The notes: generated by a model not told the origin, from the letters alone. Shown: positions 43,216 to 51,712, counted from the first letter of the stretch. The stretch: DNA of 64,000 nt from Amycolatopsis jiangsuensis (GCF_014204865.1 NZ_JACHMG010000001.1:806001-870000), one strand, 5' to 3'. Program-made: numbers and translations.

Positions 43216-43995
43216 GTGACCACTTCGAAGCGGGTGGCGGACCGCGGGGATCAGGCCGACATCCAGGCGGTCAGCCGGGTCAGCCAGATCCTGTCGCTGT
43301 TCGACCCCGCCACCCCGGAGGTCACCGCCGCGCAGGTCGCCGAGCGGCTCGGGCTCAACCGGACCACGGCGTACCGCTACTGCACGTCGCTGGTGGCCGC
43401 GGGGCTGCTGGAGCGCCACGCCGAGGGTGGCTACGTGCCGGGCGGTCTGCTGCTGCAGCTGGGCGCGTTCGCGATCGGGCACCGGCGCGTGATGAACCTG
43501 GCGCCGCGGCACATGCAGGCGTTGTCGCGGGACACGCAGGCCAGCGCGGTGCTGAGCCTGTGGGGCCTGACCGGGCCGGTGGTGTCCAGGGTGGAGGAGA
43601 ACCCGGGCACCATCGTCGTGGTGTCCGTGCGCGTCGGCAGCCACCTGCCGCTCGACACCGCGCAGAGCAAGGTCTTCCTGGCCTACCACTTCGACCAGCT
43701 GTCGATGGACCGGCTGATGGCCACGCTGTCCGGCCCCGCGCTGGAAGAGCTGCGCGCGGAGGTGGAGCGGGTGCACGGGGTCGGGCACTGTTCCGCGATG
43801 AGCACGCCGGGGGTGGTCGCCGTGGCCGCGCCGGTGTTCGACGAGTACGGGATCTGCGCCACGATCGCGATCGTCGGCCCGGACAACACGCTGTCCATGT
43901 CGGACGACGCGCCCGAGCTGCGGGCCGTGGTGAGCACCGCGCGAGAGCTGACGAAGGAGCTGGGCGGGCACTACCGCCCGGACGGCCCGGCGTAG
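43216..43995 (+). CDS. IclR family transcriptional regulator
   Basis: 259 residues. The N-terminal winged helix-turn-helix is AAQVAERLGLNRTTAYRYCT; the C-terminal effector domain has SRVEENPGTIVVVSVRVGSH and HCSAMSTPGVVAVAAPVFDE. IclR proteins bind catabolic intermediates and control the matching operons. GTG 43216 follows GGAGG by 5 nt. Its 3' end overlaps the convergent dehydrogenase gene by 25 bp. The operator shared with the neighbouring transporter gene marks it as the regulator of the 43-52 kb catabolic cluster. Confidence 0.93.
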   Translation: MTTSKRVADRGDQADIQAVSRVSQILSLFDPATPEVTAAQVAERLGLNRTTAYRYCTSLVAAGLLERHAEGGYVPGGLLLQLGAFAIGHRRVMNLAPRHMQALSRDTQASAVLSLWGLTGPVVSRVEENPGTIVVVSVRVGSHLPLDTAQSKVFLAYHFDQLSMDRLMATLSGPALEELRAEVERVHGVGHCSAMSTPGVVAVAAPVFDEYGICATIAIVGPDNTLSMSDDAPELRAVVSTARELTKELGGHYRPDGPA

Positions 43996-45002
43996 CGCAG
44001 CCAGGCGGGCGGCCGCACCGGCGCCACGTCCGCGTAATCGCGGGCCCCCTCCAGCGCACTGCCGACGAAGGCGGCCGGGGTCAGGTCCCGAGCCTCCAGA
44101 AAGGACTGCACGCCCTCGGCCAGTTCGGCGAGCACGGGTGGCCCGTCCGTCCACAGTGCCGTGACGATTTCCACCGCGCCGGCGCCGGAGGCGAGGAACC
44201 GCAGCACGTCCGCGGTGGTGCGCGCGCCGTTCGTGCCGACCAGCGGTACGTCCGGGCCGAGTGCCAGGCGGGTTTTGCTGACCCAGTACAAGCTCATCGG
44301 CAGGCAGGCCGGTGAGCCCCAGGCGCCCCACGAGCCGAGCACCGCACCCCCGTCGAGGTCCGGCAGGAAACCCGGGTAGCGGCCGACGAGACCGATCCCG
44401 TCCGCGCCGGCCGACCGGGCGGCGCGCGCCAACGCGACGACGTCGGAGGCCTGGCCGGGCAGCTTCACGAACAGTGGAACGTCCACAGTGGCCCGGACCG
44501 CGCGCACTGCCTCGGCGACTGCGTCCACTTCGGTCAGCTGCCGGACGGCCGTTGCTTCACGGCCGTGTGGAGCGCCGATGTTGAGTTCGACGCCGGGCAC
44601 GACCTTCGCCATCGCGCGCCCGATCCGCGCGGCCGCGGGCGGGTCGCCGAGGGTGATGCTGCCGAGGACCGGACAGCCGCGGCCGGCGCCGTGGGAAACC
44701 GCTTCGGCGAGGATGCCCAGCCACTCGTCCAGCGCCACCTGCGCGAGACCCGAGCGGTTGAGCAGGCCGTCTTCGCGGTGCGCGACGCCGGGCTGCCGCA
44801 CCTCGCGATCGGGGGAGACGAAGGCGTAGTCCGCGATGTCCAGCTGCCGCCGGGCGGCCGCGCTCTCGTTCACCGACTTGGCCACCACCGCCCCGGCACC
44901 CGCGTCGACGCAGGCACGCAGCCCGCCGGGCGTCATGGTCAGCTCCGAGGAGCCCACCCACACCGGGTTGGCGGTGACCAGGCCGCCGGTCGTCCAGTCC
45001 AT
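43971..45002 (-). CDS. Dihydroorotate dehydrogenase-like flavoprotein
   Basis: 343 residues. The FMN-dependent TIM barrel of the DHOD/PreA family is recognised from NPVWVGSSELTMTPGGLRAC at the start, GAGAVVAKSVNESAAARRQ, the VELNIGAPHGREA region, PLFVKLPGQASDVVALARAA and the terminal phosphate-binding GTNGARTTADVLRFLASGAG with VEIVTALW. True pyrD is a core gene. This copy sits in a catabolic cluster, so it more likely reduces or oxidises a heterocyclic or enone substrate. Its ATG directly follows the transporter's TGA (0-nt gap), indicating translational coupling. Confidence 0.8.
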   Translation of the reverse strand: MDWTTGGLVTANPVWVGSSELTMTPGGLRACVDAGAGAVVAKSVNESAAARRQLDIADYAFVSPDREVRQPGVAHREDGLLNRSGLAQVALDEWLGILAEAVSHGAGRGCPVLGSITLGDPPAAARIGRAMAKVVPGVELNIGAPHGREATAVRQLTEVDAVAEAVRAVRATVDVPLFVKLPGQASDVVALARAARSAGADGIGLVGRYPGFLPDLDGGAVLGSWGAWGSPACLPMSLYWVSKTRLALGPDVPLVGTNGARTTADVLRFLASGAGAVEIVTALWTDGPPVLAELAEGVQSFLEARDLTPAAFVGSALEGARDYADVAPVRPPAWLRYAGPSGR

Positions 45003-46376
45003 TCAGGACAGCTTCGGGATGGTGCTGTCGTCGGCCATGTCCACGTCCTTGGTCTCCGGGCCGAGGAGCCCGCCGACGGAGATCAGCGCACCCGCGAGCA
45101 CGATCAGCACCGCAGGCGCGAGGTGTGAAGGCAGCACGCCGTCCAGCCGCTGCAGGTAGAACTGGTAGAACGCCGGGGCGATCAGCGCGAGGCTGTAGCC
45201 CACCCCGTAGGCCGTGGAGCGGATGCTCGCCGGGAACCGTTCGGTGAGGTACGCCGCGATCGGGCCGAACGTGCCCACGGTGAACACGCCGATCAGCACG
45301 CCCCAGCCCAGTGCCGCGCCGAATCCGCCGTGCGAAACCATCAGCAGCGTGTACGAGCCCGCGCCGAGGACGATGACCGAGATCCCGTAGCCGATGTAGA
45401 ACGGCCGTCGCCCGATCCGCTGGGACAGCAGGCCGAACAGCGGGTACGACAGCGCGGCGGCCGCGTTGATCACGAGCATGGTGAGCGTGACCTGCTTGCT
45501 GGACAGCAGCAGGTGCTCCTTCAGCTGCGCGGGCGTGACAGCGGCCTCCATGTTGGTCGCCAGCCAGGTGCCGGTCATCAGCACGAACACCTGCGCCAGC
45601 ACCCGCGGGTACTTCACCAGCAGCTGGACCAGCGGCAGCTTGTGCTTCTCGCCGGTCAGCTCGGTCGGCGGTTCGTGCACCTGCTTGAGGTAGTAGCGGA
45701 ACAGCACGGCCGCGAGCAGCGCGCCGATGAGGAACGGCACGCGCCAGCCCCACTGCACGTAGGCGCTGTGCAGTCCCGCCGACGGCATGAGTTCCAGCAT
45801 CAGCAGCGTGACCGCGGCGATCACCGCGTAGGCGGCCGGCGAGGTCGAGGTGATCACCGACGCGTACAAGCCGCGTTTGTGCTTCGGACTCCACTCCATC
45901 GCCAGCGGCACCGCGGTGGTGTACTCGCCACCGAGGAAGATGCCGTCCACGAACCGCAGGGCGATCAACAGGCCGACCGACCACATCCCGATCGTCTCGT
46001 GCCCCGGTAGGCAGGCAGTGGCGAGCGTGAGCACGCCGAAGCCGCCGACTGCGACCAGCGTTGTCCGCTTGCGCCCGACTGTGTCGGCGAAGTGGCCGAA
46101 GATGACCGCGCCGAGCGGGCGGCCGATGAGCGTCGAGGCGAAGACCAGCGAAGAGAGCAACGCGGTGGTCGATGCGCTCAGGTTCGCGGCCTGGAAGTAC
46201 GCCGTCGCGGGCGCGAGGACCACGATCGGCAGGTAGATGTCGAACTGGTCGACGAAGTAGGCCAGAGTTCCGCCGCGCACGGCCGCGCGCACCTTCGCGC
46301 GGTCCGGGCCGTGCGCGGATCCGGGGCGGCCGGAAGCCACTTTTCCGGTCTCTGCGGCGGGATGCGGTGCGGACAT
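45003..46376 (-). CDS. MHS-family MFS transporter of the catabolic cluster
   Basis: 457 residues with 12 helices. VDQFDIYLPIVVLAPATAYF is the first helix, FGHFADTVGRKRTTL the loop 2-3 motif, DGIFLGGEYTTAVPLAMEW the MHS motif, and LTERFPASIRSTAYGVGYSL a conserved late-loop motif. It should import an organic acid by proton symport, presumably the cluster's substrate. ATG 46376 follows GGAGGAC. The promoter region contains the palindrome shared with iclR. It is divergent from the six-gene operon and coupled to the dehydrogenase-like gene. Confidence 0.9.
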   Translation of the reverse strand: MSAPHPAAETGKVASGRPGSAHGPDRAKVRAAVRGGTLAYFVDQFDIYLPIVVLAPATAYFQAANLSASTTALLSSLVFASTLIGRPLGAVIFGHFADTVGRKRTTLVAVGGFGVLTLATACLPGHETIGMWSVGLLIALRFVDGIFLGGEYTTAVPLAMEWSPKHKRGLYASVITSTSPAAYAVIAAVTLLMLELMPSAGLHSAYVQWGWRVPFLIGALLAAVLFRYYLKQVHEPPTELTGEKHKLPLVQLLVKYPRVLAQVFVLMTGTWLATNMEAAVTPAQLKEHLLLSSKQVTLTMLVINAAAALSYPLFGLLSQRIGRRPFYIGYGISVIVLGAGSYTLLMVSHGGFGAALGWGVLIGVFTVGTFGPIAAYLTERFPASIRSTAYGVGYSLALIAPAFYQFYLQRLDGVLPSHLAPAVLIVLAGALISVGGLLGPETKDVDMADDSTIPKLS

Positions 46377-46450
46377 CGTCGTCCTCCGGGGTCGGCTACC
46401 GGCTACCCACGGCTCGTGCACCGCGACTGCCAGTGCAAATTGAACCGCGT

Positions 46451-46465
46451 GTTCACGAAGTGAAC
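46451..46465 (-). promoter_or_regulatory. IclR operator candidate at the MHS transporter promoter
   Basis: GTTCAC-GAA-GTGAAC on the plus strand, which reads GTTCACTTCGTGAAC on the strand of the transporter gene. This is identical to the core of the element before iclR. It lies 74 bp upstream of the transporter start. Confidence 0.8.
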
Positions 46466-46515
46466 GAGATACACCGTAATCCTGGACGCAGCTCGCCACA
46501 AGGGGCGAGTATGGG

Positions 46516-46550
46516 TTGACAACCGGTCCTATAGTGAACTGAGAATTCAC
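46516..46550 (+). promoter_or_regulatory. Promoter and operator-like element of the DUF6282 operon
   Basis: A perfect -35 TTGACA (46516-46521) is followed at 19 bp by GAGAAT (46541-46546) as a possible -10. Around the latter lies GTGAA (46534-46538) CTGAGAA TTCAC (46546-46550), an inverted repeat. Its left arm extends to GTGAAC, the same half-site as in the two IclR palindromes but in the opposite arrangement. A repressor bound here would cover the -10. Confidence 0.55.
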
Positions 46551-46573
46551 AATACGAACGAAGGGCGATCTCC

Positions 46574-47464
46574 ATGAGCCAGCGGCCCGCCATCGCCGAC
46601 GTCCTCGACGGCCTCGTCGACATGCACGTCCACTCCGGACCGAGCCCGTTCCCCCGCCGGTTCGACCACGTCGAGGCCGCCGAGGACGGCGCGCGCATCG
46701 GACTGCGCGCGATGGTCGCGAAGTCTCACCACCACAACACCCAAATGGACATCCTCGCGATGAAGGGGCGCCTGGCGAACGTCAAGGCGCAGGCCTTCGG
46801 CGGGATCGCGCTCAACAGCACCGTCGGCGGCCTCAACCCGCACGCGGTGCGGATGTGCCTGCGCATGGGCGGCAAGGTGGTGTGGTTCCCGACCATCTCC
46901 TCGGGCCGGCACATCGAATGCCATCCCGAGGACGGAGCGTTCCCCACCACGACGGTGCCGCTCACCCTTGACCGCATCGACATCGTCGACGAGGCGGGCG
47001 TGCTCAAGCCCGAGGCAGGCGAGATCCTCGACGAGATCAAGGAACAGGAGGCCGTGGTCAACGGCGGCCACATGTACCCGGAGTACATCCGCACGCTGTT
47101 CGAATCGGCACGGGAACGCGGGATGAAGCGGATGGTGGTCAGCCACCCGGACTTCGTCATCGGGGCGGATCCGGCGCTCTGCCGCGAACTGACCGGACTC
47201 GGCGCGTTCGTGGAACACGAGGTCGGCATGTACGACCCCGAGGGCACCCAGAAATGGGACCCGAAGAAGCTGCTGACCTGGATCGAGGAGCTGGGGCCGG
47301 AGCACACCGTGCTCGCGTCGGACTTCGGGCAGAAGGCGAACCCGAAGCCGGTCGACGCGTGGTTGCGGGTGAGCGAGGCACTGCTCGATCTCGGCCTGCC
47401 GGAGAAGGACCTGCGCCGCATGGTCCGCGACAACCCGGCGTTCCTGCTCAACCTCGACGCCTGA
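46574..47464 (+). CDS. DUF6282 family metal-dependent hydrolase-like protein
   Basis: 296 residues. VDMHVHSGPSPFPRRFDH near the N-terminus is an amidohydrolase-type H-x-H metal motif. AKSHHHNTQMD, VVSHPDF and VLASDFGQK supply further His/Asp ligands in the order expected of a TIM-barrel metal hydrolase. DUF6282 has no known reaction. It begins the six-gene operon; gaps to the next genes are 17 bp or overlaps. By position it may hydrolyse an amide, lactone or lactam at the start of the pathway, but this is inference. ATG 46574 is used with GAAGGGCGA upstream. Confidence 0.82.
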   Translation: MSQRPAIADVLDGLVDMHVHSGPSPFPRRFDHVEAAEDGARIGLRAMVAKSHHHNTQMDILAMKGRLANVKAQAFGGIALNSTVGGLNPHAVRMCLRMGGKVVWFPTISSGRHIECHPEDGAFPTTTVPLTLDRIDIVDEAGVLKPEAGEILDEIKEQEAVVNGGHMYPEYIRTLFESARERGMKRMVVSHPDFVIGADPALCRELTGLGAFVEHEVGMYDPEGTQKWDPKKLLTWIEELGPEHTVLASDFGQKANPKPVDAWLRVSEALLDLGLPEKDLRRMVRDNPAFLLNLDA

Positions 47465-47481
47465 GCCCGGAAGGACCTGCT

Positions 47482-48354
47482 GTGTACGAAAAGGACGATC
47501 CACGGTCAGCGCTGGCCACGGCGACCGCGCCCCGGCCCGACAGTGGCGCCGCGATCGCCGCGGCCCAGTACCTCGATCTGCGTACGGCCGGTGTCGTGCG
47601 AGCCCAGAACGTGATCCTGGTGCACACCGAGGCACGCGCGGGCGACGAGCTCGACAACGGCACGCTCGAAGGCGAGCTGGCCGTCATCGTGACCGGCGCT
47701 TCGCCCGCGTTCACCGTGCGCACCGGCGGCGAAGCCCTCCGGGTGGCCGAGCCCGGGCTGGTCGTCGTGCCACCCGGCCCCTCACGGATCAGCGTCGAGG
47801 GCGACGGGCCGTTGGTTCGGCTCGTCGAAGCCACCGAACCGGCGTGGCGGGACCGCCCCGCCAACGCCGCTGCCTACGCCGAAGACCACCCGCGCGTCGC
47901 ACTGCTGGAGCGGTGGCCGCAGCCGGCGGGGGAGCCGGGCGTGCGCTTCTACCCGCTCTCGAAGGTGCCGCAGGACCCGAAGCGGTTCGGACGGATCTTC
48001 CGCACCCGCTCGTTCATGGTGAACTTCCTGCCCGAACAGGACGGTCCGCGCGACCCGCACAAGCTCTCCCCGCATTCGCACGACGACTTCGAACAGCTTT
48101 CCCTCGCCGTGCAAGGGGAGTACGTGCACCACATCCGCACGCCGTGGCTGAACGACAGCGCGGTCTGGCGCGAGGACGAGCACGTGCGGATCGGCAGCCC
48201 GTCGGTCACCGTCATCCCGCCGCCGACGGTGCACACGTCCGAGGCGAGCGATCCGGGTGTGAACCAGCTGATCGACATCTTCAGCCCGCCGCGGACGGAC
48301 TTCTCGGAAAAACCGGGGTGGGTCCTCAACGCCGACGATTACCCGATGCCGTGA
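47482..48354 (+). CDS. Bicupin protein
   Basis: 290 residues. Two cupin barrels are visible: the N-terminal one (VILVHTEARAGDELDNGTLE, LVVVPPGPSRISVEGDGPLV) lacks a full metal set. The C-terminal one has HSHDDFEQLSLAVQGEYVHH and IPPPTVHTSE, enough for a metal site. Such proteins serve as dioxygenases, isomerases or ligand sensors; the function here is unknown. GTG 47482 follows GGAAGGA. Its stop overlaps the next start by 4 bp (GTGA). Confidence 0.8.
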   Translation: MYEKDDPRSALATATAPRPDSGAAIAAAQYLDLRTAGVVRAQNVILVHTEARAGDELDNGTLEGELAVIVTGASPAFTVRTGGEALRVAEPGLVVVPPGPSRISVEGDGPLVRLVEATEPAWRDRPANAAAYAEDHPRVALLERWPQPAGEPGVRFYPLSKVPQDPKRFGRIFRTRSFMVNFLPEQDGPRDPHKLSPHSHDDFEQLSLAVQGEYVHHIRTPWLNDSAVWREDEHVRIGSPSVTVIPPPTVHTSEASDPGVNQLIDIFSPPRTDFSEKPGWVLNADDYPMP

Positions 48355-49127
48355 GCGCGCGCACGGGCAACGGGCTCTTCGCCGCCGGCCGCACGACCAC
48401 GCCGATCGGCACCTGGCTGAAGATCGCCTCGGGCGAACCGGTCGAGATCATGGCCTACGCCGGCTTCGACTTCGTCGTCGTCGACCTGGAACATGCACCG
48501 CTGGACCTGCAGACCGCGTACCGGCTGATCAGCTCCGCGGCCGCGCTCGGCATGGCACCGCTGGTGCGGGTGCCGGACAAGACGCCGTCGACGATCCAGA
48601 AGATCCTCGACGCGGGTGCGGCCGGCATTCTGGTCCCGCACGTGGACACGCTCGAACAGGCCGAGGCGGTGGGCGCGGCGTGCCGCTTTCCGCCGCATGG
48701 CGTCCGCGGCGCGGGCGGTACCAGCCGTGCCGGTGCGTGGGGACTGCGGGCCACCGCGGACTACCTGGCCGCAGGCAACGACGAGGTGCTGTGCATCCCG
48801 CAGCTGGAAAGCGTCGAGGCGATCAAGGCCGCGCCGGACATGCTCGCACTGGACACAGTGGACGCGGTGTTCGTCGGGGCGGCGGACCTGTCGATGTCGA
48901 TGGGCACCACGCCGGCCGACCCGGAGGTGGCGGAGCTGATCGCCTCGGCGATCGCGGCGGCGCACGCTGCCGGCAAGAAGTGCGGGCTGGCGTTCGGCGG
49001 TGTACCGGACCGGGCCGCGCAGGCGGTGCGGGAGGGGTGCGACTTCCTGTTGCTCAGCAACGACACGACGATGCTGGCCGAGGCAGCGCGGGACCTGGTC
49101 CGCCAGTTCCGGGCCGCGGCCCAGTGA
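48351..49127 (+). CDS. HpcH/HpaI aldolase family protein
   Basis: 258 residues. TWLKIASGEPVEIMAYAGFD, VVVDLEHAPLDLQTAYRLI and AGAAGILVPHVDTLEQAEA are the class II, pyruvate-type aldolase signature. The metal-binding Glu and Asp are in QLESVEAI and FVGAADLSMSMG. The family cleaves 2-keto-4-hydroxy acids to pyruvate and an aldehyde, often late in aromatic or sugar-acid breakdown. GTG 48351 overlaps the bicupin stop, and its own stop overlaps the next start by 4 bp. Confidence 0.9.
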   Translation: MSARTGNGLFAAGRTTTPIGTWLKIASGEPVEIMAYAGFDFVVVDLEHAPLDLQTAYRLISSAAALGMAPLVRVPDKTPSTIQKILDAGAAGILVPHVDTLEQAEAVGAACRFPPHGVRGAGGTSRAGAWGLRATADYLAAGNDEVLCIPQLESVEAIKAAPDMLALDTVDAVFVGAADLSMSMGTTPADPEVAELIASAIAAAHAAGKKCGLAFGGVPDRAAQAVREGCDFLLLSNDTTMLAEAARDLVRQFRAAAQ

Positions 49128-49975
49128 AGCTGCCGCGCACCGCGCTGTCGATCGCCGAGCTGGACGAGCTCGACCACGACGGTGCGGTGCGCTTCGTGCG
49201 CATGCTCGAGGAGTCCGGGCACCGGATGGTGTGGCTCCCGGAGGTCCTCGGCCGGGAGGCCTTCACCACGGCGGCGCTGGTGCTCGGAGCGACCGGACGG
49301 CTGATCGTCGGCAACGGCGTGGCCCGTGCGCTGGAACGGGTGCCGAAGTCCGCGGGGTCGGCGGCTTACGACCTGGCGGCCGGGCACCCCGGACGGTACG
49401 TGCTCGGGCTGGGCGTCAGCGGCGCGGTGCGGAAGCGGGGAACCGGGCCGCTGCCGTTCCTGCGCGAGTACCTCGACGGGGTGGACGAGACCGTGGCACG
49501 GCGGGGTCCGGTCCGGGTGCCCCGAGTGCTCGGGGCCTATTCGGAAGGGATCACGCGGCTCGCCGCCGGTCGCGCCGACGGGCTCATCACCTTCCTCGTC
49601 ACGCCGGAGCACACGCGGTGGGCCCGCGAGACGGTCGGGCCGGAGCTGTTCCTTTCGGTGGTCCAGTGGGCGGTCGTGGGCCGCTCCCGGTCACAGGCGC
49701 GGGAAGTGGCCCGGGAGCGGCTGGCCTACTACCTCCGGCTGCCGCACCAGATCGCGAAGCTGACCCGGCTCGGGTTCACCGAAGCCGACCTCGCGCCACC
49801 CGGTTCGGACCGGCTGGTCGACGCGCTCGTCGCCACCGGCACCGCGGACGAGGTACGCGAACAGGTGCGGCAGCAGTACGACGCGGGGGCCACCCAGGTG
49901 GCGCTGACCCTGCCCGGGCCCCTCGACGAAACCAAACTGGACGCCTACCGGGCGCTGGGTGAACAGGAGCAGTGA
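49124..49975 (+). CDS. LLM-class (F420/flavin-dependent) oxidoreductase
   Basis: 283 residues. The luciferase-like TIM barrel is recognised from ARFVRMLEESG-like HRMVWLPEVLGREAFTTAAL, GRLIVGNGVARALERVPKSA, the YDLAAGHPGRYVLGLGVSG loop and the C-terminal TGTADEVREQVRQQYDAGAT. In actinobacteria such proteins generally use F420 as hydride carrier, though FMN cannot be excluded. In the operon it would oxidise or reduce a pathway intermediate. GTG 49124 overlaps the aldolase stop (GTGA), and the stop overlaps the next ATG by 1 nt. Confidence 0.88.
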   Translation: MKLPRTALSIAELDELDHDGAVRFVRMLEESGHRMVWLPEVLGREAFTTAALVLGATGRLIVGNGVARALERVPKSAGSAAYDLAAGHPGRYVLGLGVSGAVRKRGTGPLPFLREYLDGVDETVARRGPVRVPRVLGAYSEGITRLAAGRADGLITFLVTPEHTRWARETVGPELFLSVVQWAVVGRSRSQAREVARERLAYYLRLPHQIAKLTRLGFTEADLAPPGSDRLVDALVATGTADEVREQVRQQYDAGATQVALTLPGPLDETKLDAYRALGEQEQ

Positions 49976-50898
49976 TGCGGACAGCGGAGAGAGTCGTCAT
50001 CACCACCGCGATCACCGGATCGGTCAACATCCCCTCGCAGAGCCCCTACCTGCCGCTGTCGGCGGGCGAGGTCGCCGACGCCGCTCTGGAAGCGATCGAG
50101 GCGGGCTCGGCCGTGGTGCATCTGCACGCCCGGCAGCCCGACGGGCGGCCCACCTACGAACCGGAGGTGTTCGAGGACATCGTCGGGCGGATCACCGCGC
50201 AGACGGACGCGGTCATCAACATCACCACCGGCGGCGCGTCGTCGATGACGATGGAGCAGCGGCTCGCGGCGGCGGTGGCCCTGCGGCCGGAACTGGCCTC
50301 GATGAACATGGGCACGATGAACTTCGTCTACTCGGGCATCGCCGACAAGGTGACCGAGTGGAAGCACGACTGGGAAAAGCCGTACGTGCTCAACACCTAT
50401 TCGCATCCGTTCGTCAACACCTTCGACTCCATCGAGCACACCCTGCGCACGCTCGGCGCGCACGGCACCCGGTTCGAGTACGAGTGCTACGACATCGGGC
50501 ACCTGTACTCGCTGGCGTACTTCGTGCGCCAAGGGCTCGCCAAGCCGCCGCTGCTGATCCAGGGCGTGTTCGGTGTCCTCGGCGGGATCGGGGCGGACCA
50601 CGCGAACCTGGAACACATGGTGCGCATCGCCGACAAGCTGTTCGGCGACGACTACTCGTTCTCCGCGTTCGCCGCCGGCCGCGACCAGATGGCGTTCGGG
50701 ACGCACAGCGCGTGGCTCGGCGGGCACGTACGCGTCGGGCTCGAGGACAGCCTGTGGCTGGGCAAGGGCCGGCTCGCGGAGAGCAACGCCCAGCAGGTGC
50801 GGAAGATCCGCGCCGTGGTGGAAGACCTGGGGAAGCCGATCGCGACCCCGGCCGACGCGCGCGCGATCCTCGCGCTGCGCGGGAACGAGGAGGGCTGA
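49975..50898 (+). CDS. BKACE family beta-keto acid cleavage enzyme
   Basis: 307 residues. VVITTAITGSVNIPSQSPYL, SAVVHLHARQPDGRPTYEPE (zinc His pair H-x-H), INITTGG and the later FEYECYDIGHLYSLAYF and GVLGGIGADHANLEHMV identify the DUF849/BKACE fold, a zinc enzyme that condenses a beta-keto acid with acetyl-CoA and splits it to acetoacetate plus a new CoA thioester. The founding member, Kce, acts on 3-keto-5-aminohexanoate in lysine fermentation. Substrates across the family vary widely. ATG 49975 overlaps the LLM gene stop by 1 nt (TGATG). It implies a beta-keto acid intermediate in this pathway. Confidence 0.92.
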   Translation: MRTAERVVITTAITGSVNIPSQSPYLPLSAGEVADAALEAIEAGSAVVHLHARQPDGRPTYEPEVFEDIVGRITAQTDAVINITTGGASSMTMEQRLAAAVALRPELASMNMGTMNFVYSGIADKVTEWKHDWEKPYVLNTYSHPFVNTFDSIEHTLRTLGAHGTRFEYECYDIGHLYSLAYFVRQGLAKPPLLIQGVFGVLGGIGADHANLEHMVRIADKLFGDDYSFSAFAAGRDQMAFGTHSAWLGGHVRVGLEDSLWLGKGRLAESNAQQVRKIRAVVEDLGKPIATPADARAILALRGNEEG

Positions 50899-50901
50899 AG
50901 C

Positions 50902-51636
50902 ATGGCATTGCCGTTGTCCGGCAAGGTGATTGTCGTGGTCGGGGCGAGCACCGGGATCGGCGCGGATGCCGCCAGGGTGTTCGCCGGCGACGGTGCCTCG
51001 CTGATGCTCGTGGCCCGCCACGAGGAGCCGCTCGCCGCGGTGGCGAAGGAGCTGGACGCCGCGTACGTCACCGGAGACGTGTCCGACGCGGCCTCGGTGC
51101 GGTCGTTCATCGACGCGACCGTGGCTCGGTTCGGCCGGCTGGACGGCGCGTTCAACAACGCCGCGATGACCCAGGGCGGGCCGCTGGCCGAAGTGTCCGA
51201 AGAGGACTTCGACCGGATCATGGCGGTCAACGTGAAAGGCACGTGGCTGTGCCTGCGCGAGGAGATCCGGGTGCTGGGCGGGGGCGGGTCCATTGTGAAC
51301 GTCAGCAGCATCGGCGGTCTTCGCGGCAGCTCCGGGATGGGCGCGTACCAGGCGACGAAGCACGCCGTGATCGGCCTGACCCGGACCGCGGCGCACGACG
51401 CGGGACCATCCGGGATCCGGGTGAACGCGGTCGCGCCCGGCCCCACCGAGACGCCGATGCTGGAGGAGACCCGCCGCGCGATCCCGGGCGGCGTGGAGGC
51501 CCGCATCGCGGCGACACCACTGCGCAAGGCGGGCACCGGCGCCGAAGTGGGCGCGACCGCGTCGTTCCTGCTCAGCGACCACGCCAGCCACCTCAGCGGA
51601 GTGATCCTCCCGGTGGACGGGGGCTTCCTCGCCTAA
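50902..51636 (+). CDS. Short-chain dehydrogenase/reductase (SDR)
   Basis: 244 residues. The cofactor-binding motif is VVGASTGIGADAARVFAGDG, with NNAAMT and the catalytic YxxxK in GAYQATKHAV, Ser in NVSSIGG, and the C-terminal VILPVDGGFLA. A classical SDR of this type oxidises a hydroxyl or reduces a keto group with NAD(P). As last gene of the operon, 3 nt after the BKACE gene, it could make the beta-keto acid that BKACE cleaves. GAGG lies before ATG 50902. Confidence 0.92.
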   Translation: MALPLSGKVIVVVGASTGIGADAARVFAGDGASLMLVARHEEPLAAVAKELDAAYVTGDVSDAASVRSFIDATVARFGRLDGAFNNAAMTQGGPLAEVSEEDFDRIMAVNVKGTWLCLREEIRVLGGGGSIVNVSSIGGLRGSSGMGAYQATKHAVIGLTRTAAHDAGPSGIRVNAVAPGPTETPMLEETRRAIPGGVEARIAATPLRKAGTGAEVGATASFLLSDHASHLSGVILPVDGGFLA

Positions 51637-51654
51637 CCCGGCATTCCGCCCGCG

Positions 51655-51712
51655 ACGTCGTGAAGGCCTCTTTCGGGGGAACTGGATTCCCCGGGCGAGG
51701 CCTTCACGACGT
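51655..51712 (+). terminator. Two-tier terminator hairpin after the SDR gene
   Basis: Outer arms ACGTCGTGAAGGCCTC (51655-51670) and GAGGCCTTCACGACGT (51697-51712) are perfect 16-bp inverted copies. The loop holds a second small hairpin, GGGGAA/TTCCCC. It lies 19 bp past the operon's last stop. Nested arms of this type, built on GTGAAGGCCTC, are in my memory common between genes in Amycolatopsis, which supports the family placement. CGTTCAAG at 51710 recurs inverted at 51772. The rest of the gap to 51879 is unremarkable. Confidence 0.75.

Noticed and set aside
43971..45002. pyrD of pyrimidine synthesis
   Set aside because: The DHOD fold is clear, but the gene is translationally coupled to an importer in a catabolic cluster, and no other pyr gene is present.
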